This document shows positions 9,177 through 19,394 of a DNA stretch of 57,515 nt, piece after piece. Position 1 is the stretch's first letter, and every line of letters starts with the position of its first letter. This stretch comes from Paenibacillus sp. JCM 18996. GTDB taxonomy: Bacteria; Bacillota; Bacilli; Paenibacillales; NBRC-103111. The DNA lies in contig BBFE01000021.1 in the NCBI GenBank assembly GCA_001313085.1, forward strand, positions 1 to 57,515, written 5' to 3'. Both the position numbers and the translations under genes were made by a program. The notes beneath the pieces are model-generated. The model was not told the DNA's origin and did not search any database. It worked only from the letters and a program-made list of their open reading frames with translations.

Positions 9177-9292
9177 TTATCCTTGTTTTTTGTTTGTGCT
9201 TAGGATTTTCACAGATAACCATTACATTGCCTTTACGACGAATCACTTTGCATTTTTTCGCAAATGGGTTTGACCGACGGTCTTACCTTCAT
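9177..9292 (-). CDS. rpmJ: 50S ribosomal protein L36
   Basis: L36 is a 37-aa zinc-ribbon protein. The reading [20 protein letters not shown] keeps the C-X2-C pair, with the second pair supplied by a later Cys and His ([14 protein letters not shown]). Two six-A runs, near 9253 and 9186, each need five; uncorrected, the frame misses the second cysteine. The ribosome site CAGGAGG is immediately upstream. An unusual repeat element separates it from infA. Confidence 0.93.
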
Positions 9293-9310
9293 TGTAATTA
9301 CCTCCTGAGT

Positions 9311-9439
9311 GTTTCTGTTAAGAAACTTACTTCGTAAGCTTCGCTTGGTTTGCAGCAGCAAACCTACTAGACGATCTTCTCTTGCAAGGGTTTGCGGCTG
9401 CAAACCGTTCGTTAAGCTTGTCGTTTCTTTCATAGAAAC
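9311..9439. repeat. Nested inverted-repeat element between infA and rpmJ
   Basis: Four perfect small hairpins stand in mirror order: GTTTCT-GTTA-AGAAAC (9311-9326), GGTTTGC-AGCA-GCAAACC (9347-9364), GGTTTGC-GGCT-GCAAACC (9389-9406) and GTTTCT-TTCAT-AGAAAC (9423-9439). AAGCTT-type sequence occurs in each half between outer and inner hairpins. The whole is thus an imperfect inverted repeat of about 60 bp per arm. It lies between the infA stop and the rpmJ ribosome site, where relatives such as Bacillus have only a short gap. It could be a miniature mobile element, a REP-like repeat or an RNA processing/regulatory structure. Confidence 0.8.
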
Positions 9440-9461
9440 TAACTTCACAAGCAATCCTTAT

Positions 9462-9680
9462 TTATTTGAAACGGTAGGTTATACGGCCTCTGGTTAAATC
9501 ATACGGAGACAACTCCACTGTCACTTTATCGCCGGGCAGGATGCGGATGAAATGCATTCTGATTTTACCGGAGACGTGGGCAAGGATTTTGTGTCCATTA
9601 TCTAATTCAACCTTAAACATTGCATTTGGAAGAGGTTCAATCACTGTACCTTCAACTTCAATTACATCTTCTTTGGCCAC
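9462..9680 (-). CDS. infA: Translation initiation factor IF-1
   Basis: IF-1 is an OB-fold protein that occupies the ribosomal A site during initiation. The GTG at 9680 gives the usual 72-aa protein ([20 protein letters not shown]) and lies 7 bases after GGAG. An upstream in-frame ATG at 9686 overlaps the preceding gene's TGA as ATGA but sits almost on the ribosome site, so it is less likely. [19 protein letters not shown] is the conserved core. No indel was found. Confidence 0.95.
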   Translation of the reverse strand: MAKEDVIEVEGTVIEPLPNAMFKVELDNGHKILAHVSGKIRMHFIRILPGDKVTVELSPYDLTRGRITYRFK

Positions 9681-9682
9681 AG

Positions 9683-9996
9683 TCATTCTCCTTTCTCATT
9701 CGCTTCGGCTTGCCCTGTGTGGACAAACCTATTCAGTGCATATCGTAGCTTCCCATTGGTAACACGGCCGGTTTCCAAAATACTGTCCGCCACCTCACTG
9801 CTGATCATGGACTCCAATTGAAGGTGAAGCAGGTTTTTTTCTTTTTTTTAGGTTGGTCAAACTTTCGTTTGTCCCCATCCGCTATCAGAACAAATCGCTC
9901 ATCAACGATACCGATGACGATGGCAGGTTTGCCGAGATCTCTTCCACGCAGCACCTTTACGATCTGTCCGATTTGTGGTTTCCTTGAATCCTCCAC
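9683..9996 (-). CDS. KOW-domain RNA-binding protein (L14e-like)
   Basis: A small protein of about 103 aa after correction. The N-terminal KOW-like motif is [21 protein letters not shown] (residues 7-28), a fold seen in ribosomal and transcription factors. The frame breaks at 9836-9850, where A8-G-A7 follows DQPKKK; removing two A joins a helical tail ([19 protein letters not shown]) ending in a TGA that overlaps the infA ATG. Genes of this type stand between map and infA in Bacillus-like spc operons. Precise function is not established; ribosome or RNA binding is inferred from the domain and location. Confidence 0.75.
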
Positions 9997-10012
9997 TCAT
10001 CATCACCTTAGG

Positions 10013-10757
10013 TTAGGGTTTAGTTAGAATCTCGTAACCATCAGCCGTTATAGCGATCGTATGTTCAAAATGCGCGCACATGGATCCGTCTGCCGTTACA
10101 ACCGTCCATTTATCCGCAAGCGTTTTGACAAAACGCTCTCCGGCGTTGACCATCGGTTCGATGGCCAGAACCATTCCCGGCTTCAATCTCGGTCCGCGAC
10201 CTGCGATGCCGTAGTTCGGAATTTGAGGTTCTTCATGAAGCTTCGAACCAATGCCATGACCTACATACTCACGAACTATAGAAAGTCCTTCGTCCTCAAC
10301 CGCCTTTTGAATAGCGTGTGAGATGGTGAATAAGCGAACATCGGGTTTCACTTCAGCTAGCCCGGTGTAGAGGGATCTCTCGGTAACTTCAAGCAGTTTG
10401 CGGGCTTTCTCAGAAATCTGGCCGACCGCGTAAGTCCAAGCCGAATCTCCATGATAGCCTTGATACTGCGCACCAATGTCAATGCTGATGACGTCACCTT
10501 CGCTTAATTTGCGTGAACCTGGAATGCCATGTACCAACTCTTCGTTCACTGAAGCGCAGATGCTGGCAGGAAAACCGTTGTAGCCTTTAAAAGATGGTAT
10601 TGCTCCCTGGCTGCGAATATAGTCTTCAGCGAGTTGATCCAATTCTTTCGTTGTAACGCCAGGCTGAACAGCTTTAGCCAACAGACGATGCGTCTCAGCA
10701 ACAATTCTCCCGCTTCTCTCATAATCGCCAATTCAGCTTCGGACTTACAAATGATCA

Positions 10758-10758
<1 letters not shown>
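10013..10758 (-). CDS. map: Type I methionyl aminopeptidase
   Basis: The enzyme removes initiator methionine from nascent proteins using a dinuclear metal site. The corrected product is 248 aa. Metal ligands are visible in [19 protein letters not shown] (two Asp), [13 protein letters not shown] (His), AIEPMV (Glu) and AHFEHTIAI (Glu). The start ATG 10758 overlaps the adk stop as TAATG. Near 10710 one A is missing in GGAAGAATT, so the first 17 codons are out of frame with the rest; restoring it yields [18 protein letters not shown]. Confidence 0.94.
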
Positions 10759-11408
<650 letters not shown>

Positions 11409-11493
11409 TCCGAATACCTCCATATCTGGCGGGACGAACAGCACAATAGGTGCCGATGGCCGCTGCACTGCGGCTTCCACCAGAACCTATCTG

Positions 11494-12796
11494 CTATTTA
11501 TTGATAAAACCTTTATAGTGTCTCTTAATCAATTGGCTTTCAATCTGCTTCATCGTTTCCAGCGCAACACCTACAACGATCAGAAGCGATGTTCCTCCGA
11601 TCTGGACGGAGTTAGGCAAACCTGCGACTCGGCCCAAAATCATCGGGATAATGGAGATAAGCGCCAAGAAAAGAGCACCGGATAAAGTAATTCTCGTCAT
11701 TACTCTGGTCAAATATACAGAAGTGGTTTTACCAGGACGAATACCAGGGATATATCCACCGTTCTTTTTCATTTGATCAGCCATCTGTTCAGGGTTAATC
11801 TGTACAAATGTATAAAAGAAAGTGAATCCGATGATCAGCATCACATATAGGACCATCCCTAAAGGAGCCGTTTGATTCATGTTGGTGATAATCCAGTCGG
11901 CCACAGCATTTCCTCTCCAGAAGCTTGCAAGCGTCGGGGGGAATACCAACAGTGACAGCGCAAAAAATGACTGGAATGACACCCGCCGCATTCACCTTGA
12001 GAGGAATGTGCGTGGATTGTCCGCCATACATCTTGCGTCCTACCACACGCTTGGCGTACTGAACCGGAATTTTGCGTACCCCTTGCTGGATGAAGATTAC
12101 TCCAACAATGATTAAAACGACAAACACCAGGATTATTAATACTTTGACGATGTTCAGGAACAACGCGCTTCCGGCATCGGCAATCTGGGTTTGGTAGATC
12201 TGTTGAATTCCTCTTGGAATGGCAGCGGCGATTCCGGCAAAGATGAGAATAGAGATACCATTCCCGATTCCTTTCTCCGTGATCTGTTCGCCAAGCCACA
12301 TCAAGAAAGCTGTCCCCGCGGTAAGAACGATAGCAATCATCGCATAAGTCATGGCGCTCGGGTTAATAACAAGACCTCTATAGATATTGTTAAAACCGAT
12401 TGCCAGACCTGTCGCCTGGATTAAACCCAGGACGATAGTACCATAACGGGTGAATTGAGCCAACTTTTTTTCTGCCGGTGTCTCCCTCTTTTGCCCATTG
12501 TGCAAATTTGGGGATCACGTCCATAGAAAGCAGCTGGACAATAATTGATGCCGTGATATACGGCATAATCCCCATTGCAAAGATGGAAAATTGATAGAGG
12601 CACCGCCGGAGAAGGTATTTAACAGACCAAACACATCAGTCGAACTCGATTGACTCTGCATGTGCAGAAGATTCGTATTGATGTTAGGCACCGGTATAAA
12701 AGCGCCTATTCTGTAGACGATGAGTATCAGTAAGGTAAAAAGGATCCTTCTTCTCAAATCATCTACCTTCATGATGTTCGAAATGGTCCTAAACAT
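11494..12796 (-). CDS. secY: Preprotein translocase subunit SecY
   Basis: SecY is the protein-conducting channel, with ten membrane spans. The corrected product is 433 aa. Recognisable parts are [20 protein letters not shown], the [14 protein letters not shown] span, [18 protein letters not shown] and the C-terminal [15 protein letters not shown]. Breaks: near 12590 a T is missing (SINFSIFAMG), near 12467 seven T instead of six, and near 11952 six A instead of five ([17 protein letters not shown]). A run of six G/C at 11936 is correct in frame. The start ATG overlaps the rplO stop. Confidence 0.95.
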
Positions 12797-13238
12797 TAAA
12801 TCACCTCGGTTTTACCACCGGCAGCTTGGATTTTTTTTCTACCGCAGACTCGGAGAACTTGTTCGCCTTAACTGTCAATCCCACAGTAATTTCGCCGTTT
12901 CCTAGAACCTTGATTCCGTCTTTAAATGCTTTAACCAGACCGGCCTCCTTAAGGATTTCCGGTGTTACTTCCGTACCCGCGGGGAATCGGTTCAGATCTT
13001 CCAGGTTTACTACCGCATATTCCTTACGGAACGGGTTGTTGAATCCGCGCTTAGGCAGTCGACGATACAATGGGTTCTGTCCACCCTCAAAGCCAGGGCG
13101 CACGCCACCGCCGGAACGGGCGTTTTGACCCTTGTGACCGCGAGTTGCGGTTTTACCCATACCGCTGCCGATACCGCGTCCAACACGTTTACGAACGGAA
13201 CGGGATCCTTCAGCAGATGTAAGTTCATGAAGTTTCAT
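12796..13238 (-). CDS. rplO: 50S ribosomal protein L15
   Basis: L15 is a late-assembly 23S rRNA protein. The Gly/Arg-rich N-terminus ([20 protein letters not shown]) and [18 protein letters not shown] are diagnostic. At 12831-12838 eight T replace six, so the raw frame ends wrongly. Corrected, the product is 146 aa ending GGKTEVI, and its stop overlaps the secY start as TAATG, as expected for translational coupling. It follows rpmD. Confidence 0.96.
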
Positions 13239-13276
13239 CGTTGCACCTCCTCTAGAGCTATATTCACGATCGCCTT

Positions 13277-13465
13277 TTAAGCTTCGATTTCTTTGACTTC
13301 TACAAGATGACTAACCTTGTTCACCATGCCTCTGATGGCTGGATTGTCATTATGTGTAACCGTTTGGTGAAGCTTACGCAAACCAAGAGTGTTGACAGTG
13401 ATGCGTTGGTCTTCACTGCGGCCGATCAAGCTGCGTTTGAGGGTGATTTGAATTTGTTTTGCCAT
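13277..13465 (-). CDS. rpmD: 50S ribosomal protein L30
   Basis: A 62-aa protein beginning [20 protein letters not shown], with the family motif [24 protein letters not shown]. The length is normal and no indel was found. It is separated from rpsE by 12 bases and from rplO by 38, the standard spc order. Confidence 0.96.
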   Translation of the reverse strand: MAKQIQITLKRSLIGRSEDQRITVNTLGLRKLHQTVTHNDNPAIRGMVNKVSHLVEVKEIEA

Positions 13466-13477
13466 TAGTTTCCCCTC

Positions 13478-13978
13478 CTAACCTAATAGTTCTTCTACTG
13501 TTTTTTCCGCGAAGTTTCGCAACTTCTTCTGCTCTCTTAAGACGCTGCAGGCCTTCTAAAGTTGCGTTAACCATGTTGATGGAGTTAGAAGAACCTAGAG
13601 ATTTAGTCAAGATATCGCCGACTCCGGCAAGCTCAAGCACCGCACGAACCGGTCCGCCGGCGATAACTCCAGTACCTTTGGAAGCTGGTTTCAATAATAC
13701 TTTGCCGGCTCCGAAATGTCCTTGAACCAAATGAGGGATTGTCGTTCCAACAATTGGAACATGCACAAGGTTCTTCTTGGCATCTTCAATTCCCTTACGA
13801 ATCGCATCAGGCACTTCAGACGCTTTACCGATACCAGCGCCAACCCAGCCCTTACCGTCGCCTACGACGACGAGAGCACTGAAGCTGAAACGGCGACCGC
13901 CTTTTACTACTTTAGCAACGCGATTGATATGAACAACTTTTTTTCAGTTAGCTCTAAAGTATTGGGATCTACTCGCAA
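13478..13978 (-). CDS. rpsE: 30S ribosomal protein S5
   Basis: S5 works in decoding accuracy and mRNA unwinding at the entry site. The start is TTG 13978 ([20 protein letters not shown]) behind GGAGGT. The core [20 protein letters not shown] and [12 protein letters not shown] are clear. The frame breaks at 13938-13944 (seven T, five expected) and near 13500 (six T, five expected). The corrected product is 165 aa ending KTVEELLG. Confidence 0.95.
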
Positions 13979-14008
13979 GTGTATACCTCCTTATTTTACA
14001 TTCTCCAA

Positions 14009-14376
14009 TTAGAATTCCAAGCCTGCTTCACGAGCGGCGTCAGCCAACGCTTGAACGCGTCCGTGATACAAATAGCCGCTGCGGTCAAACACCACTTTAT
14101 CGATACCTTTTTTTCTTTCGCGCGTTGAGCGATCAATTCGCCAACTTTGCGCGCAGCTTCTACATTTCCGCCGTTATCAACATCAGTCAGACTCTTATCC
14201 TGAGTGGATGCGGACACAATGGTTGCACCATTTACATCATCGATGATTTGAGCATACATATGTTTAGCCGAACGGAAGATATTCAGACGCGGACGTTCAG
14301 TAGTCCCTTGAATTTTCTTACGGACGCGAAGATGTCTTTTGAGCCGGGCTTTATTCTTGTCGCCTTTTGTGATCAT
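14009..14376 (-). CDS. rplR: 50S ribosomal protein L18
   Basis: L18 binds 5S rRNA. The product starts [20 protein letters not shown] and has [20 protein letters not shown]. At 14108-14114 seven T appear where [13 protein letters not shown] needs five, so the native C-terminus ([17 protein letters not shown]) lies in another frame. Corrected length is 121 aa, as usual. It lies between rplF and rpsE. Confidence 0.95.
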
Positions 14377-14429
14377 TCGGATGTCACTCCTTTCATATCT
14401 TTTAAGAAGCGTACGTTCTTACGAACTTA

Positions 14430-14973
14430 TTACTTCTTCTTGCCTGCTTTACCTTCTTTACGAAGAATACGTTCGCCTTCATACTTGATACCTTTACCTT
14501 TGTAAGGCTCAGGCTCACGAACAGCGCGAATTTTAGCAGCTGTAGCACCCACCAGCTCTTTATCGATTCCTTTAACAATAATTTTGTTGTTGGCAGGAAC
14601 CTCGAACTCGATGCCTTTTTTCTGGAACGATTTCAACCGGGTGGGAATATCCTACGTTAAGAACAAGCTTCTCGCCTGTCTTGTTGGCGCGGTATCCGAC
14701 ACCCACCAGCTCAAGAGTCTTAGAGAACCCTTCGTTCACACCGCTGATCATGTTCGCCAGAACACTGCGCGTTGTGCCGTGAAGAGAACGGTGCAATTTA
14801 TTATCAGAAGGACGCTCCACGTTAACTTCGCTTTCAGCAACATTAATTTTCATGTCCTGATGGAATTCACGAGTCAGCGTTCCTTTAGGCCCTTTAACTG
14901 TTACTACTTTGTCATTCAAATTTACATTTACACCGTTAGGCAATGTAATTGGTTTGCGACCAATACGAGACAT
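14430..14973 (-). CDS. rplF: 50S ribosomal protein L6
   Basis: L6 sits near the sarcin-ricin loop and factor-binding site. It begins [18 protein letters not shown] and has the duplicated-fold landmarks KGPKGTL and [10 protein letters not shown]. Near 14617 a six-T run (five expected) breaks [16 protein letters not shown]. The second half carries the conserved [14 protein letters not shown] and a Lys-rich end. Corrected length is 180 aa. Confidence 0.96.
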
Positions 14974-15003
14974 CTTTGCACCTCCATTCGATTACGATGT
15001 GTC

Positions 15004-15403
15004 TTACCAAACGTAGCAGATAACTTCTCCGCCAGCTTTAGTCTGACGAGCTTCTTTATCCGACATTACGCCATTGGATGTGGAGATAATAGCAATTCCA
15101 AGGCCGCCAAGAACCTAGGGATTTCTTGACTCTTCGTATATACGCGAAGACCTGGTTTACTGATTCTCTTTAATCCGGAAATTACGCGCTCATTGTTAGG
15201 ACCGTACTTTAAGAACAAGCGGATGATCCCTTGTTTGCTATCCTCAACATATTCAGCGTCGCGGATGAAACCTTCTTTTTTTTAAGAATCTCAGCGATTT
15301 CCCTCTTGATCTTGGAAGCAGGGATTTCTACCGTTTCATGACGAACGATGTTTGCATTGCGAATGCGTGTAAGCATATCGGCAATTGGATCTGACATTAC
15401 CAT
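15004..15403 (-). CDS. rpsH: 30S ribosomal protein S8
   Basis: S8 nucleates the central 30S domain. It starts [18 protein letters not shown]. At 15276-15283 eight T replace six ([16 protein letters not shown]), and near 15117 one G of GGG is missing within [16 protein letters not shown]. After correction the product is 132 aa and ends GGEVICYVW, the conserved terminus. It lies 30 bases after rpsN. Confidence 0.95.
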
Positions 15404-15433
15404 TTAGCGAACCTCCTTCCCGTAAGTAGGGTA

Positions 15434-15623
15434 TTACCAGCTTGCTTTTTTTTAACGCCAGGGATTTGGCCTTTATAAGCTAGTTCACGGAAACATATTC
15501 TACAGATTTTAAATTTACGAAGCACAGAGTGCGGACGGCCGCAACGCTCGCAACGAGTGTAGGCCTGTACTTTAAACTTCGGCGCACGCTGCTGCTTGAT
15601 TTTCATTGAAGTTTTTTTGCCAC
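15434..15623 (-). CDS. rpsN: 30S ribosomal protein S14 type Z
   Basis: The zinc form of S14, 61 aa, with ligands in RCERCGRPH and KICRICF. The start is GTG 15623 ([18 protein letters not shown]). There is a seven-base run near 15615 (five expected) and an eight-base run near 15449 (six expected); removing two bases from each yields the conserved end IPGVKKASW. The zinc ribbon makes the assignment to the short, Zn-binding type clear. Confidence 0.94.
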
Positions 15624-15658
15624 TTAGTTTTACACCTCCGTTGACATGGATTGTCAAA

Positions 15659-16202
15659 CTATTTAACGAAAGGCATTCCCAATTGTGTGAGCAACTCACG
15701 AGCTTCTTCGTCAGTCTTGGCGGTCGTTACGATCACGATATCCATGCCGCGGACCTTGTCGATTTTGTCGTACTCGATCTCTGGGAAAATCAATTGCTCT
15801 TTCAGGCCCAATGTATAGTTGCCGCGTCCGTCAAACGCTTTGGCAGACACGCCGCGGAAGTCGCGAACCCTTGGCAAGGCAACATTGAACAATTTGTCCA
15901 AGAAGTGATACATACGATCACCGCGCAGAGTAACTTTTACGCCGATCGGCATATTTTCACGAAGCTTAAAGCCCGCAATAGACTTTTTTAGCTCTTGTAA
16001 TGACCGGTTTCTGACCGGAAATGGATTGTAAATCCGTAACCGCGGCGTCAAGCACTTTGGAATTGGAAACCGCCTCACCAACACCCATGTTGATAACGAC
16101 TTTCTCAATTTTAGGCACTTGCATTACGCTTGTATAGTTGAACTTTTGAATTAAAGCAGGAGTTGTTTCATTTAAGTAACGATCCTTTAATCTTGCAGCC
16201 AT
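15659..16202 (-). CDS. rplE: 50S ribosomal protein L5
   Basis: L5 binds 5S rRNA and contacts P-site tRNA. It starts [21 protein letters not shown]. The conserved [16 protein letters not shown] and [11 protein letters not shown] are visible. Near 15985 six T replace five, breaking [18 protein letters not shown]. Corrected length is 180 aa and the product ends LGMPFVK. Confidence 0.96.
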
Positions 16203-16234
16203 GATTTGTGGACCTCCTTTCTTGTTTTATCCGA

Positions 16235-16589
16235 TTAGTCGATCACTTCGCCGGATTTCTTGGCTACGCGCACTTTTGTGCCGTTATCCAGTACTTTATA
16301 TCCTACGCGAGTAGGCTTGCCGCTCTTAGGATCCACCAGCATTACGTTAGAAACATGAATCGGGGCTTCCTTTTCAATGATTCCGCCTTGCGGGTTTTGC
16401 TGAGAAGGCTTTGTATGTCTTTTGACCATATTCACGCCTTCTACAAGCACTCTATTTTCACGAGGGTAAGCTGCAATAATGCGGCCTTTCTTCCCTTTAT
16501 CTTTACCTGTGATAACGAACACGTTGTCGTCTTTCTTCACATGCAATTTATTGTTGTGAGATAGGAGTTGTTTTTTTTACTCTTGGCAT
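16235..16589 (-). CDS. rplX: 50S ribosomal protein L24
   Basis: L24 is a KOW-domain protein that initiates 50S assembly. The core [19 protein letters not shown] is the KOW motif. The true start is ATG 16589 ([20 protein letters not shown]) behind GGAGGTGG. A run of eight T at 16571-16578, where seven fits, hides these first codons, so the raw frame seems to begin at 16546. Corrected length is 117 aa. It lies between rplN and rplE. Confidence 0.93.
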
Positions 16590-16641
16590 ATTCCATTCCA
16601 CCTCCCGGGAAATGTTTTATTCCTGTCCAATCGGTTATTTA

Positions 16642-17010
16642 TTAGATAACCTCTGGAGCAAGAGATACGATCTTCATGAAATCTCTGTCACGAAGCTCAC
16701 GAGCTACCGGTCCGAAGATACGAGTTCCACGAGGGGACTTATCTTCCTTCACGATTACTGCCGCGTTATCATCAAAAGCAATGTAAGAACCGTCTTTACG
16801 GCGGGCTCCACGCTTAGTGCGAACGATAACCGCCTTGACAACGTCACCCTTCTTAACAACGCCACCTGGTGTTGCTTCTTTCACGGAGCAAACAATCAAA
16901 TCTCCGATGTTAGCGGTACGGCGTCCGGTACCACCAAGTACACGAATACACATTAATTGCTTTGCACCGGAGTTATCTGCAACATTTAAACGAGAAAATG
17001 TTTGAATCAT
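16642..17010 (-). CDS. rplN: 50S ribosomal protein L14
   Basis: L14 contacts 16S rRNA at an intersubunit bridge. The frame is clean over 122 aa, begins [20 protein letters not shown] and contains the family signature region [20 protein letters not shown] and the end [11 protein letters not shown]. No indel was found. It lies between rpsQ and rplX. Confidence 0.97.
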   Translation of the reverse strand: MIQTFSRLNVADNSGAKQLMCIRVLGGTGRRTANIGDLIVCSVKEATPGGVVKKGDVVKAVIVRTKRGARRKDGSYIAFDDNAAVIVKEDKSPRGTRIFGPVARELRDRDFMKIVSLAPEVI

Positions 17011-17064
17011 CCTGTATTCCCTCCTTCCACGGTTGCCTACATTCCCATAAACCGCTCAGAACCG

Positions 17065-17333
17065 TTAGATAATTACTGCCTTTTCAACAACTTCAACCAA
17101 TCTCCAACGCTTATCCTTGGAAAGTGGACGAGTTTCCATAATTCTAACTACATCGCCGATTTTCGCATCGTTGTTTTCATCATGCGCTTTAAACTTTTTT
17201 TTGGTGTATTTAATGCGCTTATGATAAAGGTTGTGCTTTTTTTATAAGTTTCAACAGCAACCACGATAGTTTTATCCATCTTGTCACTAACGACTTTACC
17301 GATTTGAAGTTTACGTTCGTTACGTTGTTCCAT
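17065..17333 (-). CDS. rpsQ: 30S ribosomal protein S17
   Basis: S17 is an OB-fold 16S rRNA-binding protein. It starts [21 protein letters not shown]. At 17237-17243 seven T (five expected) break [17 protein letters not shown] second run of eight T at 17195-17202 keeps frame but adds one lysine (YTKKKF where relatives have YSKKF), consistent with a +3 gain. Corrected length is 87-88 aa, ending VVEKAVII. Confidence 0.94.
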
Positions 17334-17353
17334 AGAGTGTCCTCCTCTCTATT

Positions 17354-17554
17354 TTAGCTGATCCCTAGTTCTCTTTCACGAATAACCGTTTTTTTGCTCG
17401 TGCAATTTCTTTACGCACTTTTTTGAATTTGAACCGGGTTATCCAGTTGGCCGGTAGCCAGTTGAAAACGGAGGTTAAAGAGTTCTTCTTTAAATCCGGC
17501 AATCTTTTGCTCAAGCTCTGCAGTGGTTAGGTTGCGAAATTCACTAGCTTTCAT
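17354..17554 (-). CDS. rpmC: 50S ribosomal protein L29
   Basis: L29 sits at the peptide tunnel exit near the docking site for SRP and trigger factor. It starts [20 protein letters not shown], overlapping the rplP stop by 11 bases. Two breaks, a six-base run near 17420 and a seven-base run at 17389-17395 (five expected in each), fragment it so it does not show as one long open frame. Corrected, it is 65 aa, with [19 protein letters not shown] at the C-terminal helix. Confidence 0.93.
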
Positions 17555-17980
17555 TTGCTTCACCACCTAGTTCTTCTCTTTTCACGAATTTGGTTTTGAT
17601 CGGCAATTTGTGAGAAGCAAGACGCATTGCTTCGCGTGCGACTTCTTCACTTACTCCGGCAAGCTCGAACAAGATTTTGCCCGGCTTCACCACAGCAACC
17701 CATTTTTTCCACGTTACCTTTACCGCTACCCATACGAACCTCAAGAGGCTTTTGGGTGATTGGCTTGGCAGGAAAAAATTTTGATCCATACTTTACCGCC
17801 ACGCTTGATATAACGGGTCATAGCAATACGGGCAGCTTCGATCTGGCGGTTAGTAATCCATGCCGGCTCCAATGCTTGCAGACCGAATTCTCCGAAAGCA
17901 ATTTCAGTACCGCCTTTGGCGCGGCCTCTCATGCTGCCTCTTTGTTGTTTACGATGCTTAACGCGTTTTGGTACTAACAT
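17544..17980 (-). CDS. rplP: 50S ribosomal protein L16
   Basis: L16 organises the A-site tRNA region of the 50S subunit. It starts [19 protein letters not shown] and has [20 protein letters not shown]. Two six-base A/T runs (near 17775 and 17706, five expected) move the middle ([19 protein letters not shown]) into another frame. Corrected length is 144 aa. The stop overlaps rpmC. Confidence 0.95.
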
Positions 17981-17982
17981 GA

Positions 17983-18653
17983 TTAGTTTCCTCCTTCCTC
18001 AACAACCTTTTTTTTCTTAGCAGTTGGAAGAACCTCTCCGCGATAAATCCATACTTTCACACCGATACGTCCGTAGGTAGTGTGAGCTTCTGCAGTTCCG
18101 TAGTCGATATCCGCACGCAGCGTATGAAGAGGAACAGTTCCTTCGCTGTAACCTTCGGAACGAGCGATTTCAGCTCCGCCCAGACGGCCGCTTACCATAG
18201 TTTTAATCCCTTTAGCGCCGGAACGCATCGATCTTTGTATCGCTTGCTTCATAGCGCGTCGGAAAGACACACGGCGCTCTAACTGTTGAGCAATGCTCTC
18301 TGCAACAAGGATAGCATCCAGTTCAGGATTTTTGATTTCGGAAATGTTGATGTGAACTTTCTTTTTTTGTCATGTTGGCGATGTAGTTGCGGATGTTTTC
18401 CACTTCCGTACCGCCTTTGCCGATAACCATTCCGGGCTTTGCCGTGTGAATAGTTACGTTGACACGATTCGCAGCACGTTCGATTTCAATCTTGGATACT
18501 GCAGAATCTTTTAGTTTATTTTTTTTCAGGTATTCACGGATTTTCACATCTTCCAGAAGAAGATCTCCGAAGTCTTTACCTGCGTACCATTTCGACTCCC
18601 AATCGCGAATAATACCGATTCTTAGGCCCACCGGGCTTACTTTTTTGACCCAC
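17983..18653 (-). CDS. rpsC: 30S ribosomal protein S3
   Basis: S3 lies at the mRNA entry tunnel and has KH and C-terminal domains. The native start is GTG 18653 ([18 protein letters not shown]), hidden because A6 at 18641-18646 replaces five. The KH motif [17 protein letters not shown] is clear. A seven-T run at 18362-18368 (six expected) breaks [20 protein letters not shown]. The C-terminus ends in [11 protein letters not shown], where an eight-A run may carry an extra lysine. Corrected length is 222 aa. Confidence 0.95.
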
Positions 18654-18666
18654 ACGCTGTCCCTCC

Positions 18667-18999
18667 TTATTTCTCAGATACCACTAATGTAATGTGGCTG
18701 GTACGTTTGTTAATCCGGCTTGCACGCCCCATTGCACGAGGCATAAAACGTTTCATGGTTGGACCTTGATTTACGTATACTTGTGAAATAACTAATTTTG
18801 CAGGGTCCATGGAGTAGTTGTGCTCCGCATTGGCAATCGCAGAATTCAGTATCTTCTCAACAATCGGAGAAGCTGCTCTTGGGGTGTGGCGAAGAATCGC
18901 AATCGCGTCACCAACGGCTTTACCGCGAATCAAGTCAATAACCAATTGCACTTTACGAGGAGCAATGCGAACATAGTTAGCTGCTGCTTTGGCTTGCAT
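18667..18999 (-). CDS. rplV: 50S ribosomal protein L22
   Basis: L22 lines the peptide exit tunnel. I chose ATG 18999 ([20 protein letters not shown]), directly behind GAGGAGG, over the longer frame. The product is 110 aa with the motif [20 protein letters not shown] and the conserved [18 protein letters not shown] loop (here [18 protein letters not shown]). No indel was found. Confidence 0.96.
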   Translation of the reverse strand: MQAKAAANYVRIAPRKVQLVIDLIRGKAVGDAIAILRHTPRAASPIVEKILNSAIANAEHNYSMDPAKLVISQVYVNQGPTMKRFMPRAMGRASRINKRTSHITLVVSEK

Positions 19000-19050
19000 G
19001 GTAGTACCTCCTCTCAAACTAGGAATCATCCGTTACGATTTCCCATCGTA

Positions 19051-19335
19051 TTATCTCTTGCCTGTTTTCTTATCTTCGCCTGCATGCCCTTTATACGTAC
19101 GGGTTGGGGCAAATTCACCCAGCTTATGACCAACCATATCCTCTGTTACATATACAGGAACGTGCTTTTTTACCGTCGTAAACCGCGAATGTATGGCCTA
19201 CAAACTGCGGGAAAATTGTAGAACGGCGCGACCAGGTTTTAATTACCGCTTTCTTGGTGGCATCGTTCATATCTTCAACTTTCTTAAGCAAGTAACCGTC
19301 GATAAAAGGTCCTTTTTTTTCAAACTGCGTCCCAT
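19051..19335 (-). CDS. rpsS: 30S ribosomal protein S19
   Basis: S19 is a 30S head protein. The start ATG 19335 gives [19 protein letters not shown] once the eight-T run at 19313-19320 is cut to six. The core [20 protein letters not shown] is clear. A second break near 19170 (six T, five expected) hides [19 protein letters not shown]. Corrected length is 93 aa, ending KKTGKR. Confidence 0.95.
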
Positions 19336-19394
19336 TGATGATCCTCCCTTCCCTTAACCTTGAATTCATTAAGAGACTATAGATTCAAGCCGCC

